Below, piece by piece: positions 1 through 5,087 of a stretch of 6,329 nucleotides of DNA. Numbering within the stretch: the first letter of the stretch is position 1; each line of letters opens with the position of its first letter. The stretch is from assembly GCA_005792865.1 (NCBI GenBank), contig SXQR01000072.1, positions 1 to 6,329 on the forward strand, given 5' to 3'. This stretch comes from Flavobacterium sp. (lineage in GTDB: Bacteria > Bacteroidota > Bacteroidia > Flavobacteriales > Flavobacteriaceae). The position numbers were made by a program, and so were the translations under genes. The notes beneath the pieces are model-generated. The model searched no databases. It saw only the letters and a program-made list of their open reading frames with translations, and was not told the DNA's origin.

Positions 1-111
1 GAAGACATGTACAAGCAGGGTGGCGATAGTGCTGAGCCTGCTCAGGCCGAGCCACAGGCACAGTCTTCCGGCGATAACGTACAGGACGTCGATTATGAGG
101 AAGTAAAATAA
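1..111 (+). CDS. dnaK: Chaperone DnaK (Hsp70), C-terminal end only
   Basis: Only the last 36 codons and the TAA stop are present; the gene begins left of the window. The visible peptide starts EDMYKQGGDSAEPAQAEPQ and ends SSGDNVQDVDYEEVK. This is the low-complexity, Gln/Ala/Glu/Pro-rich tail of bacterial DnaK, closing with the conserved acidic D-V-D-[YF]-E-E-V-K motif. DnaK is the cytoplasmic ATP-dependent Hsp70 chaperone that works with DnaJ and GrpE; its extreme C-terminal tail is a disordered segment after the substrate-binding lid. The ATPase and substrate domains are off the window, so integrity of the gene cannot be judged. A strong terminator lies 22 bases after the stop, so dnaK is the last gene of its transcript. 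The identification rests on the tail motif alone but is quite characteristic. Confidence 0.9.
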   Translation, partial: EDMYKQGGDSAEPAQAEPQAQSSGDNVQDVDYEEVK

Positions 112-133
112 AGAGGTTATTTAATAGGAAAGG

Positions 134-161
134 CCCGGGACAATGTCCCGGGTTTTTTTTT
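134..161 (+). terminator. Rho-independent terminator of dnaK
   Basis: A perfect 8-bp stem CCCGGGAC (134-141) / GTCCCGGG (145-152) has a 3-nt loop AAT and is followed at once by nine T residues (153-161). The A/G-rich bases just upstream (about 129-133) could extend the pairing into the T-run. Position right after the dnaK stop makes this its terminator. Confidence 0.95.
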
Positions 162-368
162 GGCATGAGGTGATCGTAACCACTGTCGGTGATGGATAAT
201 TCTTGAATTGCATTTTGTCGCTATAATGCCCGCACTGCAAGCGATTCCAAGTTTAATGTTGCTGCATAACGAAATTCCTGCATGTTCAAAGGCCATTTGG
301 CAGCATTCGTGTATTATCTGCAAGGATCTAAACCATTCATTGTAGTATGATCGGCAACAGGGAAAAAC

Positions 369-434
369 ATCGACGAAATGCATATTTGTAAGATTTATTC
401 CCTATCTAAATCAAAAAAAGTGCATTTCATCGAT
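369..434. repeat. Inverted repeat, 14-nt arms
   Basis: ATCGACGAAATGCA (369-382) and TGCATTTCATCGAT (421-434) are inverted copies with one mismatch (C374 opposite A429), separated by 38 AT-rich bases. There is no T-run after the right arm, so it is not a simple terminator. It sits just upstream of the candidate promoter for the CAP gene and could be a protein-binding or cruciform site, or the remnant of a mobile element end. Function is unknown. Confidence 0.5.
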
Positions 435-438
435 TTTA

Positions 439-471
439 TTTGGCACTTAAACGATGATTGCCTTAATATTG
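439..471 (+). promoter_or_regulatory. Candidate flavobacterial sigma-A promoter for the CAP gene
   Basis: TTTG (439-442) and TAATATTG (464-471) are separated by 21 bases. This resembles the Bacteroidota -33 (TTG/TTTG) and -7 (TAnnTTTG) elements, with one mismatch in the -7 box. Transcription would start near 477-480, giving a leader of roughly 108 nt that contains both 30-nt repeats. The consensus is short and AT-rich DNA yields such matches by chance, so this is a suggestion only. Confidence 0.35.
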
Positions 472-498
472 CCTCAACAAAACAACGTTCTGACACAT

Positions 499-528
499 TA
501 AAGAAGTTTGCCCCACAATCTACTTTAA
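499..528 (+). repeat. 30-nt dyad repeat, copy 1
   Basis: This copy is identical at 28 of 30 positions to 546-575. It is itself an imperfect dyad: the arm TTAAAGAAGTTTG (498-510) pairs with CAATCTACTTTAA (516-528) at 11 of 13 positions around the spacer CCCCA. The mismatched pairs are 504/522 (A opposite A) and 507/519 (T opposite T). Possible roles are a binding site for a dimeric regulator or a leader hairpin. The core AGTTTGCCCCACAATCT is exactly conserved between the copies. Confidence 0.8.
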
Positions 529-545
529 TCAAAACCGAATCACCC

Positions 546-575
546 TAAAGGAGTTTGCCCCACAATCTGCTTTAA
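546..575 (+). repeat. 30-nt dyad repeat, copy 2
   Basis: This second copy starts 47 bases after the first and ends 11 bases before the CAP start codon. It differs from copy 1 at only two places, G551 for A504 and G569 for A522. These are the two symmetric, unpaired positions of the dyad, so the A/A mismatch has become G/G. Its closeness to the start codon means a protein bound here, or an RNA hairpin, could affect translation initiation of the downstream gene. Confidence 0.8.
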
Positions 576-586
576 ACTAACCTACA

Positions 587-1090
587 ATGACTATGAAAGC
601 AAAACTGTTCAAATCATTGCTGCCATTGGCGCTTGCATTTACGATGATCTCATGCTCTTCGGACGCTACCGAGGGCGCACCTTCTGATTCCCGTATCATC
701 GAGGAGTACACCTATGACAACGACGAGCTTCAACTCTCCGACCTGATCAACGATTACCGCGAGAGCATCGGGCTCAACCGCCTGGAGACCATCAACCACG
801 TCTCCTACAAATCTGAAGAGCACAACGACTACATGATCGTAAACAATGTGGTCAACCACGATTACTTCCAACAACGTTCGCAAAATATCATCGAGGTCCT
901 GGGGGCCGTCAAGGTAAATGAAAACGTGGCCTATAATTACATGACTTCACAGGGCGCACTCAACGCCTGGCTTGGAAGCCCCGGCCACAAGGCCAATATT
1001 GAAGGGGATTTCACCCATTTTGGCATCTCGGTATCCATAAATCCCGAAAACGGCCGTAAATATTACACCAACATCTTTGTAAAAAAATAA
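587..1090 (+). CDS. CAP/SCP-domain (YkwD-like) lipoprotein
   Basis: A 167-aa cell-envelope protein. The N-terminus has Lys residues, a hydrophobic core (about residues 11-20) and a likely lipobox ending at Cys23 (TMISC), followed by SSDATEG; this predicts a signal-peptidase II lipoprotein. After a short acidic linker, residues about 50-165 form a CAP domain. It shows LINDYRESIGLNRL at the first helix, His79 in the EEHNDYM segment, NHDYF (His91), NENVAYN with Glu112, and the signature LGSPGHKANIEG with His134, then FTHFGISV and a closing YYTNIFV strand. These match the PF00188 pattern of bacterial YkwD-type proteins (conserved His, Glu, His in the cavity). Biochemical roles of bacterial CAP proteins are mostly unknown, so no activity is assigned. 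The second ATG (593) is an equally good start and gives a more usual signal length. No Shine-Dalgarno is seen. It is probably a single-gene transcript between terminators. Confidence 0.9.
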   Translation: MTMKAKLFKSLLPLALAFTMISCSSDATEGAPSDSRIIEEYTYDNDELQLSDLINDYRESIGLNRLETINHVSYKSEEHNDYMIVNNVVNHDYFQQRSQNIIEVLGAVKVNENVAYNYMTSQGALNAWLGSPGHKANIEGDFTHFGISVSINPENGRKYYTNIFVKK

Positions 1091-1130
1091 TTGATTGGGT
1101 AGAATTGATTGTGTTTTGTTTTGACTAAGG

Positions 1131-1154
1131 ACCACCCCAGCGGGGTGGTTTTTT
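1131..1154 (+). terminator. Rho-independent terminator of the CAP gene
   Basis: A perfect 8-bp stem ACCACCCC (1131-1138) / GGGGTGGT (1142-1149) has the loop AGC and leads into six T residues (1149-1154). It lies 40 bases after the CAP stop codon and separates that gene from the secreted repeat protein downstream. Confidence 0.93.
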
Positions 1155-1268
1155 AAGGCCTTCTCTCTTCCTCTCCTCCCTGGCCGGCAAAACCTTCGCT
1201 CTACAGCCCGTTACCGGAAGTGTCACTCCGAAGCGGCAAAACTGAAATACTCACAATAAAATCACATC

Positions 1269-2621
1269 ATGAAACAAAAGTACTTCGTGGGCATTTTCAT
1301 GCTCAACCTTTCGTGTGCGTTCGCCCAGTATGGCGAAATTGACCTGTCCCTGAACCCGGGCCAGGGAGCCGACAACACCATCCAGGTACTTGCGCTCCAG
1401 GCAGATTCCAAGATCATCGCAGGCGGCGATTTCCTGACCTTTGACGGTGTGAGCAAAAAAAGGCTGGTGCGCCTCAACGAAGACGGCAGCATCGACCAGG
1501 CCTTCAACACAGGTGCCGGATTCAACAAGCTCGTGACTGCGGTCATCGTCCAGCCAGATCAAAAGATCATCGTGACCGGGGAATTCACCGGCTACAACAA
1601 CACCTCCAAAAAGCGCATTGCCCGCCTTAACCCTGACGGCTCCAATGACGCGACGTTCAACACGGGATATGGCGCCAATGATGATATCCTCTGCGCATTC
1701 CTGCAAGAGGACGGCAAGATTCTCGTTGGCGGTGCCTTCACCTCGATCAATTGGATCCCGCGTAACAAGATTGCCAGGCTCAATGCCGACGGCAGCGTCG
1801 ATACGGGCTTTAGCTTTGACGGGGAAATCGAGGGCGTTACCGATATCAAGCAGTTACCCGATGGAAAATTCATTGTCAATGCGGTCGACCGAATACTAAA
1901 ACTCAATGCCGACGGGACCATGGACACTTCTTTTTATTCGGGTTCGGGAACAGATCACCCCATCCAGTCGGTGCTAGTCCAGTCCAACGGAAAAATCGTC
2001 GTAGGCGGGTATTTTACCCAGTATGACGGATTTGCTTTCGAGCGCATCCTGAGGCTGGAAGCCGATGGCAACATCGATACGACCTTCAACATTACTTCGG
2101 GAGCGAACTATGGTGTTCTCGGAATATCGGAACAACCTGACGGCAACCTGTTGGTGACCGGATTGTTCTCCACGTTCAACGGTTACCCGCGCGAAAAGGT
2201 GGCGCGCCTTTCACCCGATGGCATGATCGATCCCTCTCTGGATCCGCAACTTGGGCCAAACAATGTCGTCCTGCACCACGCCATCCAACCGGACGGGCGG
2301 GTAGTCATCGCGGGAGATTTTAGCGACTACAACGGCGTGTCACGCAACCGTATCGCACGGATCCAGGTATTCAACGCCCTTTCAATGGCCTCGCAAGCAG
2401 CACCCGCATTTTCAATATACCCCAATCCGGCCAGCCACACGGTGACCATGACCGTTCCTGGCAAGGAAATCCTGTCATTGTCCTTTGCCGACATGACCGG
2501 CAAGGGAGTGCTGCGATCATCAGGCCCGACCGCCGATATTTCAACGCTGGCCGCCGGCATTTACCTGGCCAGTGCCGAGACCGCGACTGGAAACATAACG
2601 ACCAAATTCGTCAAGAACTGA
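1269..2621 (+). CDS. Secreted delta-60 repeat protein with T9SS type A sorting domain
   Basis: A 450-aa exported protein. Residues 1-19 are a Sec signal peptide (MKQKYFVGIF..., cleavage likely after AFA, before Gln20). Residues 24-369 are seven tandem repeats of the delta-60 type (TIGR02608-like). Each reads roughly [I/V]D-x-x-F-N...G, then V-x-x-QPDGKI-[IL]-V-G-G-x-F-T-x-Y-N-G, then [KR]-I-A-R-L-N-x-DG-S. Residues about 381-450 are a T9SS type A C-terminal domain, beginning FSIYPNPASHTVTM and ending in GIYLASAET...KFVKN. Such domains direct passage through the type IX translocon and are normally removed at the cell surface. Seven repeats fit a seven-bladed beta-propeller, which is inferred. 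Substrate or ligand is unknown; a surface or extracellular binding role is plausible. No promoter or Shine-Dalgarno is evident in the 114 bases upstream. A 23-nt pyrimidine tract (1159-1181) and a small dyad around AGTGTCACT (1219-1227) lie there. Confidence 0.9.
   Translation: MKQKYFVGIFMLNLSCAFAQYGEIDLSLNPGQGADNTIQVLALQADSKIIAGGDFLTFDGVSKKRLVRLNEDGSIDQAFNTGAGFNKLVTAVIVQPDQKIIVTGEFTGYNNTSKKRIARLNPDGSNDATFNTGYGANDDILCAFLQEDGKILVGGAFTSINWIPRNKIARLNADGSVDTGFSFDGEIEGVTDIKQLPDGKFIVNAVDRILKLNADGTMDTSFYSGSGTDHPIQSVLVQSNGKIVVGGYFTQYDGFAFERILRLEADGNIDTTFNITSGANYGVLGISEQPDGNLLVTGLFSTFNGYPREKVARLSPDGMIDPSLDPQLGPNNVVLHHAIQPDGRVVIAGDFSDYNGVSRNRIARIQVFNALSMASQAAPAFSIYPNPASHTVTMTVPGKEILSLSFADMTGKGVLRSSGPTADISTLAAGIYLASAETATGNITTKFVKN
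1338..2375 (+). repeat. Seven tandem protein repeats, mostly 51 codons
   Basis: Aligned on the [IV]D-x-x-F start, the repeats are residues 24-74, 75-125, 126-176, 177-217, 218-268, 269-319 and 320-369. Five are exactly 51 residues (153 bp), the last is 50, and the fourth is 41. The fourth keeps the QLPDGKFIV and ILKLNADG segments but lacks the GG-x-FTxYNG hairpin region between them. DNA identity between repeats is low, so the duplications are old and the locus should not slip easily. Confidence 0.85.
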
Positions 2622-2649
2622 TGCTGATTTTCCTGACCATAATGACCAT

Positions 2650-2670
2650 CCGGAAACTTCTCCGGCTTTT
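2650..2670 (+). terminator. Weak hairpin after the repeat-protein gene
   Basis: A 5-bp stem CCGGA (2650-2654) / TCCGG (2661-2665) with a 6-nt loop is followed by CTTTT. It lies 29 bases past the stop codon. The stem is short and the T-run interrupted, so termination here would be partial; a better terminator lies downstream. Confidence 0.35.
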
Positions 2671-2740
2671 CAGGCAGGGCGGACAGGAAACCGCAAGGAT
2701 ATAATTTTTTTCCATTCTTCATACCCCCGAAGAACGAAAG

Positions 2741-2763
2741 GCGCCAGTGATGGCGCTTTTTTT
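2741..2763 (+). terminator. Rho-independent terminator, repeat-protein gene
   Basis: A 6-bp GC-rich stem GCGCCA (2741-2746) / TGGCGC (2751-2756) has loop GTGA and is followed by seven T residues (2757-2763). The AAAG before the stem can extend pairing into the T-run. It is the main terminator candidate for the transcript ending at 2621. Confidence 0.85.
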
Positions 2764-2783
2764 ATTGCTCTGAAGCAATTTTT
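2764..2783 (+). terminator. Second, tandem weak terminator
   Basis: Immediately after the previous T-run, ATTGCT (2764-2769) / AGCAAT (2774-2779) forms a 6-bp stem with loop CTGA, running into five T residues (2779-2783). The stem is AT-rich, so it would be weak alone, but placed in tandem it may act as a back-up. Confidence 0.5.
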
Positions 2784-3085
2784 GTATATAGGCCATAATA
2801 AATCTGTTTGCCGGGAAAGGATGCTCTTCGGTTGACCCGCTACTTAATGTTCTTTAAAAAGATGCATTGGGCATTTCATTTTTTATAGGCGGCAGTTGAT
2901 ATAAACCTCAAAGGTTTTTAAAACCTTTGAGGTTTTAAAGATACAATGTGCCTGCCCCGTCGGTATGTGGAAAAGCGTAAATTTTCTTAAATGCGGTGTT
3001 TAAAACAAAACTGCGTGCGATCGATTGCAAAATAAAGTTCCTCCAATCGCAATCGCCTACATGGAGTCGGATACGCAATACGCCC
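2784..3085. other. Intergenic junction between convergent genes
   Basis: No gene can be supported on either strand. The left part (2784-2902) is AT-rich. The centre is the 33-nt palindrome at 2903-2935. The part after it (about 2938-3080) is more GC-balanced and stays open in one minus-strand frame that continues backwards from inside the OmpA gene, but it has no start codon context or motif of its own. A partial dyad, GCGATCGATTG (3017-3027) with CAATCGCAATCGC (3044-3056), is visible in it. The segment could be a decayed gene end or a dispersed intergenic element. Confidence 0.5.
2903..2935. repeat. Perfect 33-nt palindrome
   Basis: AAACCTCAAAGGTTTT (2903-2918) is the exact inverse complement of AAAACCTTTGAGGTTT (2920-2935) around a single central T (2919). 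In RNA it would form a long AU-rich hairpin on either strand, ending in four T residues on the plus strand (2933-2936). Its place between two convergent genes suits a bidirectional terminator or a dispersed palindromic element. Within each arm CCTCAAAGG / CCTTTGAGG is also nearly self-complementary. Confidence 0.9.
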
Positions 3086-3114
3086 AAAAAAAAATCCTGC
3101 CAATCGGCAGGATT
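3086..3114 (-). terminator. Rho-independent terminator of the minus-strand operon
   Basis: On the minus strand a 9-bp stem AATCCTGCC (3114-3106) / GGCAGGATT (3101-3093), with a 4-nt loop, is followed by nine T residues (A-run at 3086-3094 on the plus strand, overlapping the end of the stem). It begins 17 bases after the OmpA-family stop codon. On the plus strand the same stem is followed by CTTTTT, so it may also stop plus-strand read-through. Confidence 0.93.
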
Positions 3115-3131
3115 CTTTTTATTGGTCTGGT

Positions 3132-5075
3132 TTACAGTTTGGTAATGATGAACTGGCTGCGGCGGTTGAGCTGATGCTCTTCCTCGCTGCACTTCACGCC
3201 GTCGGAGCATTTGTTCACGAGTTGCGTTTCGCCGTATCCGCGTCCGGTCAGCCTTGCGCGGTCCACGCCATTTTTGACAAGCCATTCGAGGGTCGATTTG
3301 GCACGTCGGTCAGAGAGGCGCTCGTTGTACTTGTGGCTGGCTCGGCTGTCGGTATGCGCACGGATGTCGAGTGCCATGGTCGGGTACTGCTCGAGTACGT
3401 CGAGGATCTTCTCGAGTTCAAGCGCGGCGTCCGGCCTGATGTTCCATTTGTCAAGGTCAAAGTAAATTTCCTTGATTCCAAAAGCCTTGGCAAGGTCGTC
3501 GCCCACCGTAACCGGCTTGACTTTCTTGTCCAGCGGGATCGGAAGCTCGGTTTTACCTGAGGTGTCCGGGATCTTGATCTTCTGTTCATTGGTCTCGTAG
3601 CCTTCGTGCTCACCGCGTACATAATAATTGGTGTCGCATTCCACTTCGAATTCATAATAACCCTTGTCATCCGCGATGACTTCGGCGATCTTGTTGAACT
3701 TGTCGTCCATCAGGGTTACTTTCGCCCCCGGAAGTATGGCGCCAGTCTCGCGGTCGGTCACGATGCCATGCAGCAATTGCTCGCAGATCAGTTTGCGGGT
3801 CTCGAGGAACTTATAGATGTCGTCATATCCTTTTCCGCCTTCGCGGTTTGAGGAAAGGAACCCCTTGCGGGTCGTGGTATTGATGTAATAGGCAAAATCG
3901 TCCTGTTTGGAATTGGCCGGCTCGCCTACGTTGATCGGTGCCTTGAAGGTGCCGTCATCGTTCATCTTCGCCATGAAGATGTCAAGCCCGCCGAGGCCTG
4001 GATGACCGTCCGTCGCAAAATAGAGTTCATTTTCATCAGTCAGGTAAGGAAAAGTTTCCTTGCCTTCGGTGTTGATCATTTCGCCGAGGTTGACCGGTGC
4101 CCCAAATGAATCGCCGGTGATCGATACCTTCCAAATATCGGACTGTCCCTTGGTACCCGGCATGTCCGAAGCGAAATAAAGCGTGTTCCCGTCAGGACTC
4201 AGCGCGGGGTGCGCCGTGCTGTAACTGTCATTGTTGAAAGGCAGTTCCTTGACGTCGCCCCATTCGGTGGTGTCGTTGACCTTCACGAGCGATGCTTTGT
4301 AGATCTTGACCAGCGTGATGCGTTCGCCGTTCTTGCCGCGTTTCCCGTCGAGGAAGTTGTTGCGGGTAAAGTACATGGTCTGGCCGTCCTTGGTAAAGAC
4401 AGCCGAGGCCTCGTTGAATTTTGAATTGACCTTCTTGGCAAACTTGTTCACGGTTCCAAGGGAATCGCCCTGGACGTCTGCAGCATAGAAATTCGTGAAA
4501 TACTGTCCGGTCCAGGCGTGCTTGCGCTTGGCGAGGTTGCCGGTATCGCGTGCCGATGTGAAGACCAGCTTGTTCCCGAGCATAGCGGTCCCGTAATCGG
4601 AATACTCCGAATTGATTCCCGCATCGCCGATTTCATACCGCCCGGAATTCACGCGGATCTTGGCCATGTAATCCATGTTGTCCTTGTACTTCTTGCCCCG
4701 CAGGTCTTCGGCCACCTTTTGGTTGAAGGTCGCCATCAGCTGGTCGGCTTTTGCATAATCGCCGGTTCCTTTGAGCGCTTGGGCGTAGCGGTAATAGTAT
4801 TCGGGCTCAACGTCCTGGGTCATGGCGAAAAGTTCCCCATACCATTTTGACGCATTGGGCAAATCACCGTTAAAGTAATAGGAGTTTCCCAGTTTCTGGA
4901 ACATATCGGCCGATTTGTAACCTTTGGCAGCGATGCGCTCGTAGGTCTTGATCGCGTCGATGAATGCATAGCGCTCGTATTGCTTGTCGCCCTTGTTCTC
5001 CGCCGCGCGCTGTGCGAATCCCGAAAAGGACAGGGCAGAGATCAGTAGGATATAGACTATTGCTTTACTTTTCAT
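3132..5075 (-). CDS. OmpA-family protein, PorE-like (TPR, PD40 propeller, CRD, OmpA)
   Basis: A 647-aa envelope protein. Residues 1-21 are a Sec signal peptide (cleavage after GFA, before Gln22). Residues about 29-121 are TPR-like helices (YERYAFIDAIKTYERIA; KLGNSYYFNGDLPNASKWYGE; YRYAQALKGTGDYAKA). Residues about 160-425 are PD40/WD40-like propeller strands, with NEASAVFTKDGQTMYFTRN, HPALSPDGNTLYFASD, FPYLTDENELYFATDG and GFLSSNREGGKGYDDIY. Residues about 433-516 are a carboxypeptidase-regulatory-like beta-sandwich (HGIVTDRETGAILPGAKVTL). Residues about 534-645 are an OmpA C-terminal domain (IYFDLDKWNIRPDA, IRAHTDSR, LSDRRAKSTLEWL, LNRRSQF). Asp576 and Arg591 match the peptidoglycan-binding pair of E. 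coli OmpA (Asp271/Arg286) with the same 15-residue spacing. The domain order is that of T9SS component PorE of Porphyromonas gingivalis, but no lipobox Cys is present. It begins 12 bases after the porP/sprF stop, so the two are co-transcribed. The likely job is anchoring its cassette partners to peptidoglycan. Confidence 0.92.
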   Translation of the reverse strand: MKSKAIVYILLISALSFSGFAQRAAENKGDKQYERYAFIDAIKTYERIAAKGYKSADMFQKLGNSYYFNGDLPNASKWYGELFAMTQDVEPEYYYRYAQALKGTGDYAKADQLMATFNQKVAEDLRGKKYKDNMDYMAKIRVNSGRYEIGDAGINSEYSDYGTAMLGNKLVFTSARDTGNLAKRKHAWTGQYFTNFYAADVQGDSLGTVNKFAKKVNSKFNEASAVFTKDGQTMYFTRNNFLDGKRGKNGERITLVKIYKASLVKVNDTTEWGDVKELPFNNDSYSTAHPALSPDGNTLYFASDMPGTKGQSDIWKVSITGDSFGAPVNLGEMINTEGKETFPYLTDENELYFATDGHPGLGGLDIFMAKMNDDGTFKAPINVGEPANSKQDDFAYYINTTTRKGFLSSNREGGKGYDDIYKFLETRKLICEQLLHGIVTDRETGAILPGAKVTLMDDKFNKIAEVIADDKGYYEFEVECDTNYYVRGEHEGYETNEQKIKIPDTSGKTELPIPLDKKVKPVTVGDDLAKAFGIKEIYFDLDKWNIRPDAALELEKILDVLEQYPTMALDIRAHTDSRASHKYNERLSDRRAKSTLEWLVKNGVDRARLTGRGYGETQLVNKCSDGVKCSEEEHQLNRRSQFIITKL

Positions 5076-5087
5076 GGTGTTTTGGTA

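Larger units (their letters stand above)
162..498. other. Gene-free AT-rich intergenic stretch
   Basis: No convincing coding region is seen on either strand between the dnaK terminator and the CAP gene. The only longer open frame is a minus-strand one of 88 codons (117-383). It runs backwards through the dnaK terminator hairpin, is rich in Cys and His, has no secretion signal or recognisable motif, and is judged spurious. The stretch contains an inverted repeat (369-434), a candidate promoter (439-471), and a second possible small hairpin formed by AAGTGC (418-423) with GCACTT (443-448), which competes with the larger inverted repeat. Confidence 0.6.

Noticed and set aside
117..383. Minus-strand open frame of 88 codons between dnaK and the CAP gene
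   Set aside because: It runs backwards through the dnaK terminator, has unusual Cys/His-rich composition and no motif or start signal; chance is the better explanation.
499..575. The paired 30-nt repeats as a CRISPR array
   Set aside because: There are only two copies, the 17-nt gap is too short for a spacer, and there is no leader or cas gene nearby.
1251..1706. Minus-strand open frame of 151 codons opposite the delta-60 gene
   Set aside because: It is antisense to a repeat protein with clear signal peptide and repeats; its apparent openness follows from the codon use of the real gene.
2642..2704. Tiny plus-strand frame of 20 codons after the repeat-protein gene
   Set aside because: It starts MTIRKLLRLF and spans the weak hairpin; too short and without supporting context.
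2935..3285. Minus-strand open frame of 116 codons at the end of the OmpA gene
   Set aside because: Its first half is an out-of-frame shadow of the OmpA coding sequence and it reads through the terminator stem; no family resemblance seen. The non-coding part is discussed only as a weak finding.
3174..3560. Plus-strand open frame of 128 codons opposite the OmpA gene
   Set aside because: It is antisense to a well-supported domain with conserved residues; open antisense frames are common in GC-balanced genes.
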